Source of the DNA: Pelagibius sp. CAU 1746
GTDB taxonomy: Bacteria > Pseudomonadota > Alphaproteobacteria > Kiloniellales > Kiloniellaceae
Length of the DNA stretch: 64,000 nucleotides
Direction: 5' to 3'
Assembly (NCBI RefSeq): GCF_039839785.1
Contig: NZ_JBDOQT010000001.1
Span: forward strand, 1,364,001-1,428,000
Shown here: one piece after another, positions 44,962-60,807 of the stretch
Layout: each line of letters opens with the position of its first letter
Position numbering within the stretch: position 1 is the stretch's first letter
The notes under the pieces: generated by a model
Seen by the model: the letters and a program-made list of their open reading frames with translations, nothing else
Databases searched by the model: none
Told to the model about the DNA's origin: nothing
Made by a program: the position numbers and the translations under genes

Positions 44962-45438
44962 TCAGACGTACTGGACCTTGAGGATCTCGTAAGCCTTGGA
45001 GCCGGCGGGGGTCATCACCTCGACGGAATCGCCGACTTCCTTGCCGATCAGCGCGCGCGCCAGGGGCGCGGTGATGGCCAGGCGGCCTTCCTTCACGTCG
45101 GCTTCCAGCTCCCCCACCAGTTGGTAGGCGGCTTCCGCGTCGGTGTCCTCGTCGACCAGGGTGACGGTGGCTCCGAACTTCACGGTCTTGCCGTCCAGGC
45201 TGGCGACGTCGATCACCTCAGCGCGGGCGATCTTGTCCTCCAGCTCGGCGACGCGGCCCTCGATGAAGCTCTGGCGCTCGCGGGCGGCATGGTACTCCGC
45301 ATTTTCCGAGAGATCGCCGTGCTCGCGCGCTTCGGCAATAGCCCGAATCACTTCCGGCCGCGCCGTCGTCTTCAGATAGCGCAACTCTTCTTCAAGGCGG
45401 ACAAACCCGCCTGCAGTCATAGGTACCTTATCGCTCAT
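44962..45438 (-). CDS. greA: transcription elongation factor GreA
   Basis: 158-aa cleavage-stimulating factor. N-terminal coiled coil ([44 protein letters not shown]), with the conserved acidic D...E pair at its tip, and C-terminal FKBP-like domain ([31 protein letters not shown]). Downstream of carB on the minus strand, a common alphaproteobacterial order. The canonical GreA; the Gre protein at 3969-4469 is its paralogue. Confidence 0.95.
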   Translation of the reverse strand: MSDKVPMTAGGFVRLEEELRYLKTTARPEVIRAIAEAREHGDLSENAEYHAARERQSFIEGRVAELEDKIARAEVIDVASLDGKTVKFGATVTLVDEDTDAEAAYQLVGELEADVKEGRLAITAPLARALIGKEVGDSVEVMTPAGSKAYEILKVQYV

Positions 45439-45516
45439 GGGAGCAAGCCTGATGCTTCCTAAATTACCGAGAGAGTAACTGTGCCCGATAAGACAGAGCC
45501 CGAAAAGCCGCTGTCT

Positions 45517-50044
<4,528 letters not shown>

Positions 50045-50222
50045 GAAGCGGATCCTCGACGCAGGCGGCCTGATGTTTAAGGGAAAGGCCCGGCTTGGTC
50101 AAGCCCAAGCGAAAGTCCATAATCTATATATTTCAATAGTTTAAAACGCCGTTCCGCGTTTTGCCATTTCGGATGAATTGGGCTAACCTCCCGCGCCTTG
50201 CGAGTCACTGGGAAGACCATAG

Positions 50223-50678
50223 ATGTTGCGCACCCGTCTCAACGACGCCCTTAAAGATGCCATGAAGGCCAAGGAAGCCCGGGCCACCTCGACCCTGCGG
50301 CTGATTCTGGCCGCCTTGAAGGACCGGGATATCGCCGAGCGGACCAAGGGCAACGGCGACGGCCTGGGCGACGAGCAGATCCTCGAGATGCTCCAGAAGA
50401 TGGTGCGCCAGCGCCACGATTCCATAGAGATGTACACCAAGGGCGGCCGCGACGACCTGGCCAAGCGCGAGGGCGAGGAGATCGAGGTCATCGAACGCTT
50501 CCTGCCCAAGCAGATGGACGAGACCGACATGCGCGCCGCCATCGAATCGGTGATCGGCGAGCTCGGCGCCTCCAGCGTCAAGGACATGGGCCGGGTCATG
50601 GGCACCCTGAAGGAGCGCTATCCCGGCCGCATGGACTTCGGCAAGGCCAGCGGCATCGTCAAAGAGGCCTTGGTTTAG
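50223..50678 (+). CDS. GatB/YqeY domain-containing protein
   Basis: 151-aa YqeY protein. Helical N-half (MLRTRLNDALKDAMKAKE, TLRLILAALKDRD), MVRQRHDSIEMYTKGGRDDLAKREGEEIEVIERFLPKQM, and C-terminal MGRVMGTLKERYPGRMDFGKASGIVKEAL. The latter resembles the tail domain of GatB, which binds tRNA; function of stand-alone YqeY is not established. Conserved position before dnaG and rpoD suggests a translation or stress connection. Confidence 0.92.
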   Translation: MLRTRLNDALKDAMKAKEARATSTLRLILAALKDRDIAERTKGNGDGLGDEQILEMLQKMVRQRHDSIEMYTKGGRDDLAKREGEEIEVIERFLPKQMDETDMRAAIESVIGELGASSVKDMGRVMGTLKERYPGRMDFGKASGIVKEALV

Positions 50679-50786
50679 GGAAGGAGTCTTATCCCCAGGC
50701 CCGCAACGCTCTGGCGCCGGGCGGCTGGGGTGATCGATCCCCGTAGTTCATCAGGTTTTCCAGAAGTTTTCCCGAAGTTGTCCTGC

Positions 50787-50792
50787 TATAAT
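50787..50792 (+). promoter_or_regulatory. perfect -10 hexamer upstream of dnaG
   Basis: TATAAT at 50787-50792, 112 nt before the dnaG ATG, in an otherwise GC-rich leader. The -35 region 17 nt upstream (aagttt) is poor, so an extended -10 or activator-dependent promoter would be needed. Confidence 0.35.
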
Positions 50793-50903
50793 GTCCACGA
50801 CTCGGGCGCGGCGCGCGGATGCGCGCCCCGCGGGGCTTTGATAGGTTTGGCGACCCGCCGGCGGTGTCGCTGCGACCGCCCGGCCTCCTGAACGCTCGGC
50901 ATT

Positions 50904-52871
50904 ATGGCTTTTCCACCGGAATTTCTGGACGAACTGCGCAACCGCATCGCCACCTCGGAGGTGGTCGGCAAGCGCGTGAAGCTGGTGAAGAAGGGCCGCG
51001 AGTTCTCCGGCCTCTGCCCCTTCCACAACGAAAAGACGCCCTCCTTCACCGTCAACGACGACAAGGGCTTTTACCACTGCTTCGGCTGCGGCGCGCACGG
51101 CGGCGCCATCGACTTCATCATGAACACCGAGGGCCTGAGCTTTCCGGAGACGGTGGAGCGCCTGGCCGGGCTGGCCGGCATGGAGGTGCCCCGGGGGCGC
51201 CCCGAAGACCGCGAGCGCGCCCAGAAGCGCGCCGGCCTGATCGACGTCCTGGAGGCGGCGGCGGCCTGGTTCGAGGAGCAGCTCGGCACCGAGGCGGGCA
51301 AGGAGGCGCGCGACTATCTGGAGCGCCGCGGCCTGGCGCCGGCGACCGTGAAGGCCTTCCGCCTGGGCTTCGCCCCGCGCCAGCGCGGCGTCCTGGCCAA
51401 GGCCCTGCGCGCCCGCGGCATCACCGTCGACCAGTTGCTGGAAGCCGGCCTGGTGAAGCGCGGGGAAGACGGTCCCTCAAGCAGCAATGGGGACGACCTG
51501 CGCGACTACTTCTTCCACCGGGTCATCTTCCCGATCACTGACCGGCGCGGCCGGGTCATCGCCTTCGGCGGGCGCACCCTGGGCGAGTCCAAGGCCAAGT
51601 ACCTGAACTCGCCGGACACGCCGCTGTTCCACAAGGGGCGGGTGCTCTACAACCTGGCCCGCGCCCGCAAGGCCGCCCACGACACCGGCGAGCTGCTGGT
51701 CACCGAGGGCTACATGGACGTCATCGCCCTGGCCGAGGGCGGCTTTCCGGCGGCGGTGGCGCCCCTGGGCACCGCCATCACCGAGGAACAGATCGGGGAG
51801 CTGTGGCGCCTGACCGCCGAGCCGACGCTCTGCTTCGACGGCGACGCCGCTGGCCAGCGCGCCGCCTTCCGCGCCGCCGCCCGCGCCCTGCCGCTGCTGA
51901 AGCCGGGTAAGAGCCTGCACTTCGCGCTGCTGCCGCCGGGCGAGGACCCGGACAGCCTGCTGCGCGGCCAGGGCCCGGCGGCCCTGCGCGGCCTGCTGGA
52001 AACCGCCCAGCCCCTGGCCGACGTGATCTGGCGCCAGGCCACCGAGGGCCGGGCCGCCGACACGCCGGAGCGCCGCGCGGCGATCCGCGCCGAGCTGCGC
52101 GATCAGGTGCGCACGATCCGCGACCCGGAGTTGCGCGAGGACTATCGCCAGGAGATGGAGCGCCGCTTCGAGCTGGTCTTCGGCTATGCCCCCAAGGGGG
52201 GAGGGGGACAGTCCCTGACCCAGAGGGGGGGAGGCCGCCGCGGCGGCCGCTCCGGCTATGGCGGGGGGCGCCGGCGCGGGCCGGCGGCGGGCAGGGGCGG
52301 CTGGGCCGCTCAGTGGGACCCGCTGGATGAGCCCGGCAAGCGCCGCCGGCCCGGCGATCTGCTGCGCCCGGAGCGGACCGAGCAGGTACTCCTTGCCACT
52401 CTGATTAATCATAACAATTTATTAAGCGAGTTTGTCGAGGATCTGGCGGGTATCGACTTCACCGGCAGCGACCTCAACCGGCTGCGCCAGGCCCTGATCG
52501 ACTGCATGGCCCGCAATGCGGAACTTGACACCGAAGGTGTGAAATGCCACCTCTCCAAGCAGGGGTTTTCGGGGCTTTTGGCTGCGCTTTTGGCCCCAGA
52601 CGTATATGTTCACGGCAGGTTTGCCCGTCCCGACGCCTCAGCGGAGGTGGCGCGGCAATCTGTTTTGCATATTTTGGGGGTTTTGCGTGACCGCCAATCC
52701 GGGGTCCAGCGCGTCGAAGAGGCGCAGGCCCTGGCGGCGGATATGACGGCTGAGCAGTTGAAGCGGGTTCAGGCCCGGCAGAAGCTGCGGCTTACGGAAG
52801 ACGGCCGCAAGGTGGATCTGGACCGATTTGAGGCAATGCTTCAAACGACAGTGGACAAAGCAGACTCTTGA
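50904..52871 (+). CDS. dnaG: DNA primase
   Basis: 655-aa primase. CHC2 zinc finger LCPFHNEKTPSFTVNDDKGF...YHCFGCGAHGG (residues ~38-70), catalytic core with LGGRTLGESKAKYLNSP-type motifs, and TOPRIM acidic residues in ELLVTEGYMDVIAL near 260. Then a C-terminal DnaB-binding domain. Between core and C-domain (about residues 430-475) is an unusual Gly/Arg-rich linker (GGGRRGGRSGYGGG...). Start ATG gives MAFPPEFLDELRNRI, typical. 100 bp upstream of rpoD, the classic macromolecular-synthesis operon order. Confidence 0.97.
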   Translation: MAFPPEFLDELRNRIATSEVVGKRVKLVKKGREFSGLCPFHNEKTPSFTVNDDKGFYHCFGCGAHGGAIDFIMNTEGLSFPETVERLAGLAGMEVPRGRPEDRERAQKRAGLIDVLEAAAAWFEEQLGTEAGKEARDYLERRGLAPATVKAFRLGFAPRQRGVLAKALRARGITVDQLLEAGLVKRGEDGPSSSNGDDLRDYFFHRVIFPITDRRGRVIAFGGRTLGESKAKYLNSPDTPLFHKGRVLYNLARARKAAHDTGELLVTEGYMDVIALAEGGFPAAVAPLGTAITEEQIGELWRLTAEPTLCFDGDAAGQRAAFRAAARALPLLKPGKSLHFALLPPGEDPDSLLRGQGPAALRGLLETAQPLADVIWRQATEGRAADTPERRAAIRAELRDQVRTIRDPELREDYRQEMERRFELVFGYAPKGGGGQSLTQRGGGRRGGRSGYGGGRRRGPAAGRGGWAAQWDPLDEPGKRRRPGDLLRPERTEQVLLATLINHNNLLSEFVEDLAGIDFTGSDLNRLRQALIDCMARNAELDTEGVKCHLSKQGFSGLLAALLAPDVYVHGRFARPDASAEVARQSVLHILGVLRDRQSGVQRVEEAQALAADMTAEQLKRVQARQKLRLTEDGRKVDLDRFEAMLQTTVDKADS

Positions 52872-52971
52872 GCAAGGTGCGCCGCGGGGCGCGGAGGGGT
52901 CGATCTTGGGCGGATCGACGCTTCGGCGCCGCCGGGGCCTTCCAAGAAGGCATTTTGAGGTAGTGGGCTGA

Positions 52972-55080
<2,109 letters not shown>

Positions 55081-55104
55081 GCAAAGCAGACAGACCAAAG
55101 GCTT

Positions 55105-55132
55105 AGGGCCGCTCTCCGGAGCGGCCCTTTTC
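55105..55132 (+). terminator. terminator after rpoD
   Basis: GGGCCGCTC (55106-55114), loop TCCG, GAGCGGCCC (55119-55127) and tttt. Lies 25 nt after the rpoD stop. Confidence 0.85.
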
Positions 55133-55170
55133 CGTTGCACCCCGCGCCGGTCGCGTTAGCCTCTCCGGCC

Positions 55171-56067
55171 ATGGAAATCGTCTTTCTCGGCACCGGCTGT
55201 CCGGTGGTCTCGACCGAACGCTACGGGCCGTCGCAGCTCATTCTGGGCGCGGCGGCCAAGGTGCTGGTCGACTGCGGCTCCGGCGTGACGCAACGCCTGC
55301 TGGCCGCCGGCACGCCGGGGCGCGGCCTCGACGCCCTGCTGCTGACGCACCTGCATTCCGATCACCTGGTCGACCTCTACCAGCTTATCGTCTCCTCCTG
55401 GCACCAGGGCCGCGACCGGCCCCTGCCGATCTACGGGCCGCCGGGCACGCGGCGCTACGTCGAAGGGCTCATGGCGCTGTGGGAGCCGGAGCTCAGCCAG
55501 CGCATCGCGCATGAAAAACGCCCCTCCACCGAGGCCTTGAAGATCGCGGTGACGGAGATTGCGGCAGACGAGGTCTTCGACATCGCCGGCCTGCGGGTGC
55601 GGGTGGTGCCGGTCGACCACCAGCCGGTGCGCCATGCCTTCGGCTTCGTCTTCGAAGAGAAGGGGGAGCGCCTGGCGCTCTCCGGCGACACCCGGCGCTG
55701 CGCGGCGCTGATTGAAGCGGCGCGGGGCGCGGACCTGCTGGTGCACGAGGTCTTCGTGCACCGCGAGATGCCGGTGGTGGAGGGCGTGCGCTCGGCGGAG
55801 ACCGTGGCCAACGTGGCGAGCTACCACACGCTGTCGGATGAGGTCGGCAAGATCGCGGCCGAGGCCGGCGTGAAGGCCCTGGCGCTCACCCACTTCGTGC
55901 CGCCGGCCTGCGACCGGGCGGCGCTGCTGGTCGAAGTGGCTGCCGATTTCGCCGGGCCGCTGGTCCTGGCCGAGGACCTGCTGCGCATCGACCTGACGGC
56001 GCGCCGCGTCGCCTATGGCCAGGCGGTTCTGGCACTGGGCGGGCCCGCCGCCGGGGCGCGGCGATGA
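55171..56067 (+). CDS. metallo-beta-lactamase-fold hydrolase (RNase Z/phosphodiesterase type)
   Basis: 298-aa MBL-fold enzyme. N-terminus [19 protein letters not shown], metal motif [14 protein letters not shown] (HxHxDH) near residue 66, [16 protein letters not shown] near 150, LSGDTRRC and C-terminal LTHFVPP. Arrangement resembles RNase Z/arylsulfatase-type phosphodiesterases. Lacks the RNase Z exosite arm. The frame opens 36 bp earlier, but the ATG is at the first family residues. Substrate unknown. Starts after the rpoD terminator, so a separate unit. Confidence 0.88.
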   Translation: MEIVFLGTGCPVVSTERYGPSQLILGAAAKVLVDCGSGVTQRLLAAGTPGRGLDALLLTHLHSDHLVDLYQLIVSSWHQGRDRPLPIYGPPGTRRYVEGLMALWEPELSQRIAHEKRPSTEALKIAVTEIAADEVFDIAGLRVRVVPVDHQPVRHAFGFVFEEKGERLALSGDTRRCAALIEAARGADLLVHEVFVHREMPVVEGVRSAETVANVASYHTLSDEVGKIAAEAGVKALALTHFVPPACDRAALLVEVAADFAGPLVLAEDLLRIDLTARRVAYGQAVLALGGPAAGARR

Positions 56068-56175
56068 CACAGCGGTATCACGCCGATCGCCACCTTGTTG
56101 CCATGATCGCTGCCTAGATGCACTTGCGCCGGGCCGGAGACGGCCCTTGGAAAGGCAGCAAGAGGTACTAGACCA

Positions 56176-56778
56176 ATGTTATGCAATCGAACGGCGCAGC
56201 GCTGCGGCGGGCGCCGGCTGGGACTTTTTGCCGCCGCGCTCGCAGCCTTCACCATGGCCGCGGCGCCGGTGGCGCCGGCCTGGGCCGATCCGCCGCCCTG
56301 GGCGCCTGCCCACGGCTATCGCGCCAAGCACAAGAACAAGCACTATCGCTATTCGGATTACCGGGCGCCCTTCGACATCGGCCTCGGCCGCTGCAATCGG
56401 GAAACTCTGGGCGCCTTGCTGGGCGGTGCTGCCGGTGCCGCCGCGGGCACGCAGATCGGCTCGGGCAGCGGCAAGACCGCCGCCATCATCGGCGGCGCGG
56501 TCGTCGGTTTCCTGGTCGGCGGCAGCCTCGGCCGCTCCATGGACCGCGTCGACCAGAACTGCGTCGGCCAGGTTCTGGAGCACGCGCCCGACGGCTCCGA
56601 CATCACCTGGATCGGCGCCGATCGGACGCGCTACCAGGTCGAGCCGCTGCGCACGTATCAGACCGCCGGCGCCTACTGCCGCGAGTACAGCGCCACCGCC
56701 GTGATCGGCGGGCGCAGCAGGGAAACCTACGGCACCGCCTGCCGCCAGCCCGACGGCGCGTGGAAACTCCAGAACTGA
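56176..56778 (+). CDS. secreted glycine-zipper (17 kDa surface antigen-like) protein
   Basis: 200-aa secreted protein. Signal peptide residues ~15-38 (LGLFAAALAAFTMAAAPVAPAWA), a Tyr/His/Lys-rich segment, then a glycine-zipper 2TM stretch LGGAAGAAAGTQIGSGSG...IGGAVVGFLVGGSLG (~80-115). A Cys-containing C-domain follows (QVLEHAPDGSDITW, YCREYSATAVIGGRSRETYGTACRQPDG) like Rickettsia 17-kDa antigen/RT0821 proteins. It has no lipobox Cys after the signal, so likely periplasmic or outer-membrane associated. Start may be a little later than ATG 56176. Confidence 0.82.
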   Translation: MLCNRTAQRCGGRRLGLFAAALAAFTMAAAPVAPAWADPPPWAPAHGYRAKHKNKHYRYSDYRAPFDIGLGRCNRETLGALLGGAAGAAAGTQIGSGSGKTAAIIGGAVVGFLVGGSLGRSMDRVDQNCVGQVLEHAPDGSDITWIGADRTRYQVEPLRTYQTAGAYCREYSATAVIGGRSRETYGTACRQPDGAWKLQN

Positions 56779-56852
56779 TCGATCGATTGAGCTTCCGGCC
56801 CGGCGCGCCATCGCGGCGCCGGGCCGGTGACGCCTGCAAGGAGCGAGTTGTG

Positions 56853-57353
56853 CTAGCCCGCCGGTCCGGCCAGCAGGTCGATGCGCACGCGGGTGATGCC
56901 GTCCTCCAGGAAGTCGAGCTCCCTGGCGGCGGCGCGGGACAGGTCGATGATGCGCGGCTTCACGTAGGGGCCGCGGTCGTTGATCAGCACCACCACCGAG
57001 CGCCCGTTGGCGAGATTGGTGACGCGCACGCGGCTGCCGAACGGCAGGCTGCGGTGCGCCGCGGTGAGGGCGGCCATGTCGAAGCGCTTGCCGCTGGCGG
57101 TGCGCCGGCCGTGGAAGCCCGGCCCGTACCAGGAGGCGAGCCCGACGTGGCTCTCGATAACCTTCTCCCCGGCCGGCGGCAGAGCGGCCAAGTCATTGCC
57201 GCTGCCGCCGTCGCGGGAATCGGCCGGTAAGGCGCAGCCGGCGACGAGCAGCAGGCTCAGCAATGCGCCGAGCGCCGCCGTGCCGTGGCGCCGTGCCGCT
57301 GCAGGGCTGCTCGAAGGGGGGCGGGCTCTCCCCGCCGGTCCCCCGACTTCCAT
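56853..57353 (-). CDS. septal-ring lytic transglycosylase RlpA family lipoprotein
   Basis: 166-aa predicted outer-membrane lipoprotein: lipobox LLLVAGC (Cys ~41) followed by a double-psi beta-barrel RlpA domain. The latter has [57 protein letters not shown] and [12 protein letters not shown]. The conserved Glu/Asp needed for glycan cleavage seem present (ASW.YG and LINDRGP Asp). No SPOR domain, so it is a short RlpA. Followed upstream by the small lipoprotein gene on the same strand (gap 18 bp). Confidence 0.9.
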   Translation of the reverse strand: MEVGGPAGRARPPSSSPAAARRHGTAALGALLSLLLVAGCALPADSRDGGSGNDLAALPPAGEKVIESHVGLASWYGPGFHGRRTASGKRFDMAALTAAHRSLPFGSRVRVTNLANGRSVVVLINDRGPYVKPRIIDLSRAAARELDFLEDGITRVRIDLLAGPAG

Positions 57354-57371
57354 CTCCCTACTTCGACTCCC

Positions 57372-57623
57372 CTACTTCCACCAGGGATCGCCGAGGTCGA
57401 TGGTGTCCTCGTCGGTCAGCGCGCCGGTCAGGCCGCCGGCGCCGGCGCCGATCAGGGCGCCTTCCACGATCCCCAGTCCGGTGACCGCGCCGAGGGCCGT
57501 ACCGGCCGCTGCGCCGATCCCGGCGCCGCTGAGGCCGCGGTCGCCGGTGGAGCTGCCGCAGGCGGAGAGCCCCAGGGCGGCTGCGAGGAGAAGGGCCGGT
57601 GCGAAAGCGGATAAACGAATCAT
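57372..57623 (-). CDS. small glycine-zipper lipoprotein
   Basis: 83-aa protein, MIRLSAFAPALLLAAALGLSAC with lipobox LSAC, then a glycine zipper (SGAGIGAAAGTALGAV, GALIGAGAGGLTGAL). C-terminus is acidic (TDEDTIDLGDPWWK). Probably an outer-membrane lipoprotein. Co-oriented with and 18 bp from rlpA, so likely one envelope operon. Function unknown; I cannot name a family. Confidence 0.82.
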   Translation of the reverse strand: MIRLSAFAPALLLAAALGLSACGSSTGDRGLSGAGIGAAAGTALGAVTGLGIVEGALIGAGAGGLTGALTDEDTIDLGDPWWK

Positions 57624-57886
57624 TTATATCTCCCTGCCTCAATGGACTGATTGCTGTCTGGGCAGGGATATAGGGAGCGTCAGCTTGTTGTTGCTATGTC
57701 AAAACTGTGCCCTTAAAAGCTTCTGATCTTACATTGCCGGCTGAGGGCGTAATCTCTGCAGTCAAGCCTCGCCGGCAATTGGAGCAATACCTCGGTGCTC
57801 CTGTTGTAGACTTGGTTTTCGTCTTATTTGTTGTTCCGGTTTTGTCTCGGGTCGGGCGGTGAAGGCCGGAAAGCCATGCCGGTATC
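57624..57886. other. intergenic region between lipoprotein and CHAP genes
   Basis: 263 bp, divergent promoters expected. AT-rich near 57690-57735. No gene or clear hairpin seen. Confidence 0.3.
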
Positions 57887-57928
57887 GTGGCGGCTCTGCG
57901 CCGCCGGGGCATGAGGGGAGGGTCCCTG

Positions 57929-58630
57929 TTGGGTTGTAGGTCGTTTCGTTCTTCGCGTGTGCCGGCTGTGCTGGGGGTGTCGCTCGGCTTGCTGTTGCTG
58001 CTCGGCGCCTGCGCGGCGCCGCTCGGCCCCGAAGCGGGTTCCGGCAGCGGGGAAACTGCCGCCGCCACGCCGCGTGCGCAGATCCCCAAGCCTCTGACGA
58101 CGCAGCAGGTGGCGCGCCCGGACGCGCCGCGCCTGACGGAGGTGACGCCGGCCGGTTTCACCGCCCTGCCCAAGCCGCCCGCGCCGGCGCGCCCGCGGCC
58201 GGCCATCGTCGCGGCCAAGCGCCCCCTGCAGTGCGTGCCCTACGCGCGCGAGCTCTCCAGCATCGCCCTGCGCGGCAACGCCTGGACCTGGTGGCAGAAG
58301 GCCGAAGGCCGCTACGAGCGCGGCTCGGCGCCGCAGGTCGGTTCGGTCCTGGTGCTCAGCAAGTCGCGGCGCCTGCGCCTCGGCCATCTGGCCTATGTCG
58401 CCGAGGTGGTGAGCAGCCGCGAGATCATCGTCCACCAGGCCAACTGGCTGAACCGCGGCCAGATCCACCGCTACACCCCGGTTCGCGACGTCTCGAAGAA
58501 CAACGACTGGTCCCTGGTGCGCGTCTGGTACACGCCGGGCCAGCAGATGGGTTCGGGCCACTATCCCGCCTATGGCTTCATCTACCCGAAGACCGGCGGG
58601 ACGCCGGAGCTGCGCCAGGCCGCCAACTAG
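57929..58630 (+). CDS. CHAP-domain amidase/peptidase (secreted)
   Basis: 233 aa from TTG 57929, which follows the strong AGGGGAGGG purine stretch; the frame opens at GTG 57887. A signal peptide with basic start and lipobox LLGAC (SLGLLLLLGACAAP), then a Pro-rich stretch, then a CHAP-type domain with catalytic Cys in QCVPYARELS, His in LGHLAYVAEVV, and a hydrophobic AYGFIYPK. Such enzymes cut peptidoglycan cross-links or the amide bond at MurNAc. Third of the envelope genes clustered here. Confidence 0.85.
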   Translation: MGCRSFRSSRVPAVLGVSLGLLLLLGACAAPLGPEAGSGSGETAAATPRAQIPKPLTTQQVARPDAPRLTEVTPAGFTALPKPPAPARPRPAIVAAKRPLQCVPYARELSSIALRGNAWTWWQKAEGRYERGSAPQVGSVLVLSKSRRLRLGHLAYVAEVVSSREIIVHQANWLNRGQIHRYTPVRDVSKNNDWSLVRVWYTPGQQMGSGHYPAYGFIYPKTGGTPELRQAAN

Positions 58631-58732
58631 GCCCTGCGCTGCGCCGCCGCCCGAGGAATAGGAATTCCTCCTGCCCAATTCGCTTGATCTGACGCTGTGC
58701 GGCGGCACAATGGCGGCCAGGGACGTTCTTGG

Positions 58733-58808
58733 GGGCCTGTAGTTCAGCGGTTAGAACCCGCCGCTCATAACGGCGTTGTCGCAGGTTCGAATCCTGCCGG
58801 GCCCACCA
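58733..58808 (+). tRNA. tRNA with CAU anticodon, probably tRNA-Ile2
   Basis: Complete cloverleaf: acceptor GGGCCTG/CGGGCCC, D arm GTTC-AGCGGTTA-GAAC, anticodon stem CGCCG/CGGCG with loop CTCATAA, variable TTGTC, T stem GCAGG/CCTGC with TTCGAAT, encoded CCA. The 8-nt D loop and GGGCC acceptor fit the lysidine-modified Ile tRNA (CAU) of alphaproteobacteria better than elongator Met. Requires TilS. Charging identity is inferred. Confidence 0.85.
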
Positions 58809-58900
58809 CCCTCCGGAAGCGGTCTCCGCTTCTCCCCTGTTCGTTCGCCAGGATCCGGATCCCTTCCGCTTGCCGCGCGGACGGGTCTTCAGCGGGCGGG

Positions 58901-59707
58901 CTACTCCATGCCGAGCTGCTGATAGACTCGCTTCACATAGCCGCCAAAGACATCGGAGGTCTTCAAGTCCAGGCTGCGCGGCTGCGGCAGGTCGATGGCG
59001 AAGTGATCGGACATCTTGGCGGGGCCGGCAGTCAGCACGGCGCAGTGAGAGCCAAGGAAGATGGCTTCCTGGATGCCGTGGGTGACGAAAACGATGGTTT
59101 TGCCGCTCTGCTCCCAGATGCGCAGCAGTTCCAGGTTCATTTTTTCCCGGGTGATCGCGTCCAGAGCGCCAAAGGGCTCGTCCATCAGTACCAGCTTGGG
59201 ATCGTGGATCAAGGCGCGGGCGATGGCCGCGCGCTGCTGCATTCCGCCGGACAGCTCGTAGGGCCGCTTGTTCTCGAAGCCGCCCAGCCCGACCATGTCC
59301 AGGAGGTGCCTTGCCCGCTCCCGCGTTTGTTTGCGCGGCAGGTGCAGGATATCGGCGGGAAACATGACGTTCTCGAGGATGGTCCGCCACTTCAAGAGCA
59401 GCGCTTGCTGGAAGACCATGCCGACGTCGCGGCCCGGGGTGAATTGGGTCGCGCCGAGGCCGATCTCGACCTGGCCTTCATCGGCCTCATGCAGTCCCGC
59501 CAGGATCTTCAACACCGTGGTCTTGCCGCAGCCGGAAGGACCGACAACGGAGAGCAACTCGCCCTCGCGGATATCCAGCGTGACGTCGGAAACCGCGACG
59601 AAGACCTGTCCATTGGTGCGATAGACCTTGCGGACGTTCTGCAGCCGAATGAAGGGCGGTCGCGAAGCGTCAGCTTCCATCGTGCCGTTTCCTGCGGGCG
59701 CATTCAC
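58901..59707 (-). CDS. ABC transporter ATPase (SsuB/TauB type)
   Basis: 268-aa ATPase for nitrate/sulfonate/taurine-type importers. Walker A VGPSGCGKTTVLKIL near residue 51, Q-loop VGMVFQQALLLKWR, signature YELSGGMQQRAAIARAL near 140, Walker B KLVLMDEPFGALDA and switch HGIQEA. Start GTG 59707 overlaps the stop of the DapA-like gene (GTGA); ATG 59680 is the alternative. Pairs with the permease at 62734-63585; no substrate-binding protein is in the window. Confidence 0.91.
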   Translation of the reverse strand: MNAPAGNGTMEADASRPPFIRLQNVRKVYRTNGQVFVAVSDVTLDIREGELLSVVGPSGCGKTTVLKILAGLHEADEGQVEIGLGATQFTPGRDVGMVFQQALLLKWRTILENVMFPADILHLPRKQTRERARHLLDMVGLGGFENKRPYELSGGMQQRAAIARALIHDPKLVLMDEPFGALDAITREKMNLELLRIWEQSGKTIVFVTHGIQEAIFLGSHCAVLTAGPAKMSDHFAIDLPQPRSLDLKTSDVFGGYVKRVYQQLGME

Positions 59708-60768
59708 GACAGCCACCTCTCTCTGTTGGCGGCGACGAAGCCGTCGTCGCTGAGGTCCGGGTGATCGCGATAGACCCGGTCGATCTCGGCGGCCTGGCCC
59801 GGCCCCAGGCCTTCTTGCGGATCGAGACACCAGATGCCCTCCAGCAAGCCTTGCCGGCGCAGCACCTCGTGACAGCCGGCGATGCAGCCGTGGAAGTTGT
59901 TGGCAACGTCGAAGAAAGCCGCGTTGCAGTCCGTCACACGGCTGTCGAGCGCCAGCAGCTCGGGGTCCATCGTTCCTCCGGCCTCGATAGCGGTGTGAAT
60001 GCGCTCAAGGAGCGTGACCGCCTGGCGGGTCCAAACCGACCAATGGCCGAGCAGGCCGCCTCTGAACCGAAGGGTCACGTCCTCCCCCGCGCGGCGCACG
60101 CGAAAGGGTGTCGCCAGATCCGCGACGATGTGGTCGTCGTTTCCGGTGTAGAGCGTGATCCGGTTTTCCGCGCGGGCCTCGGCAATTCCCGACACGACAT
60201 CCAGGGTGCGGTAACGGTCGAAGGGGGCGACCTTCACGGCGACGGCGTTGTCGATCTCGGCGAAAGCGCGCCAGAACGCGCGATCCAGGGAAATGCCGCC
60301 GACCGCCTGTTGCATGTAGAAGCCGATCAGCGGAATCTCCTCCGCGACGCGGCGGCAGTGCGCCAACAGCTCCTCGCGCGATGCCGAGCGCAGGGCGGAG
60401 AGGCTTAACAGGCCCGCATGATATCCCAGGGAAACGGCCGTCTTGGCTTCCGCCACGGCCTGCGACGTGGACCCGCAGAGTCCGGCGATCAGGAACAGCG
60501 GCCGGTCGCTCCAGGCCACGCTGTCTTCGGCCGCCGCGGCCAGTACGCTTTCGAAAAGACCGGTTTCGCGGATCGCGAACTGGGTCGTGTGGACACCCAC
60601 CGCCAAGCCGCCGGCGCCGGCATCCACGTAGTAGCGGGTCAGGGCGCGCTGGCGTCTCCGGTCGAATTTGCGGGCCGCGTCGAGCGCCAGGGGATGCGCC
60701 GGGATGACCGCGCCGCCGCGCAGGACTGCGATCCGCTCCGCGGCAATATCACTGTGATGCAAAGCCAT
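59704..60768 (-). CDS. DapA/NAL-family aldolase-like protein
   Basis: 354-aa (beta/alpha)8 protein of the dihydrodipicolinate synthase family. The Schiff-base Lys is in DNAVAVKVAPFDRYRTL near residue 180 and the proton-relay Tyr in EIPLIGFYMQQAVGG near 147; GLCGSTSQAVAEAKTAVSLG resembles the phosphate-binding turn. Substrate is not predictable; pyruvate-aldol chemistry on a sugar or keto-acid is plausible. Longer than DapA (~290 aa), with a C-terminal extension. Fourth gene of the minus-strand operon, overlapping the ATPase gene. Confidence 0.85.
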   Translation of the reverse strand: MALHHSDIAAERIAVLRGGAVIPAHPLALDAARKFDRRRQRALTRYYVDAGAGGLAVGVHTTQFAIRETGLFESVLAAAAEDSVAWSDRPLFLIAGLCGSTSQAVAEAKTAVSLGYHAGLLSLSALRSASREELLAHCRRVAEEIPLIGFYMQQAVGGISLDRAFWRAFAEIDNAVAVKVAPFDRYRTLDVVSGIAEARAENRITLYTGNDDHIVADLATPFRVRRAGEDVTLRFRGGLLGHWSVWTRQAVTLLERIHTAIEAGGTMDPELLALDSRVTDCNAAFFDVANNFHGCIAGCHEVLRRQGLLEGIWCLDPQEGLGPGQAAEIDRVYRDHPDLSDDGFVAANRERWLS

Positions 60769-60807
60769 ACTAAGTCACGCGTCCTCTTGTCTCTCGTGCC
60801 GGCGTCT

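Noticed and set aside
58901-59830. Start of the ABC ATPase at 59830
   Set aside because: The extra codons overlap the DapA-like gene deeply. GTG 59707, overlapping its stop codon, is a normal operon junction.
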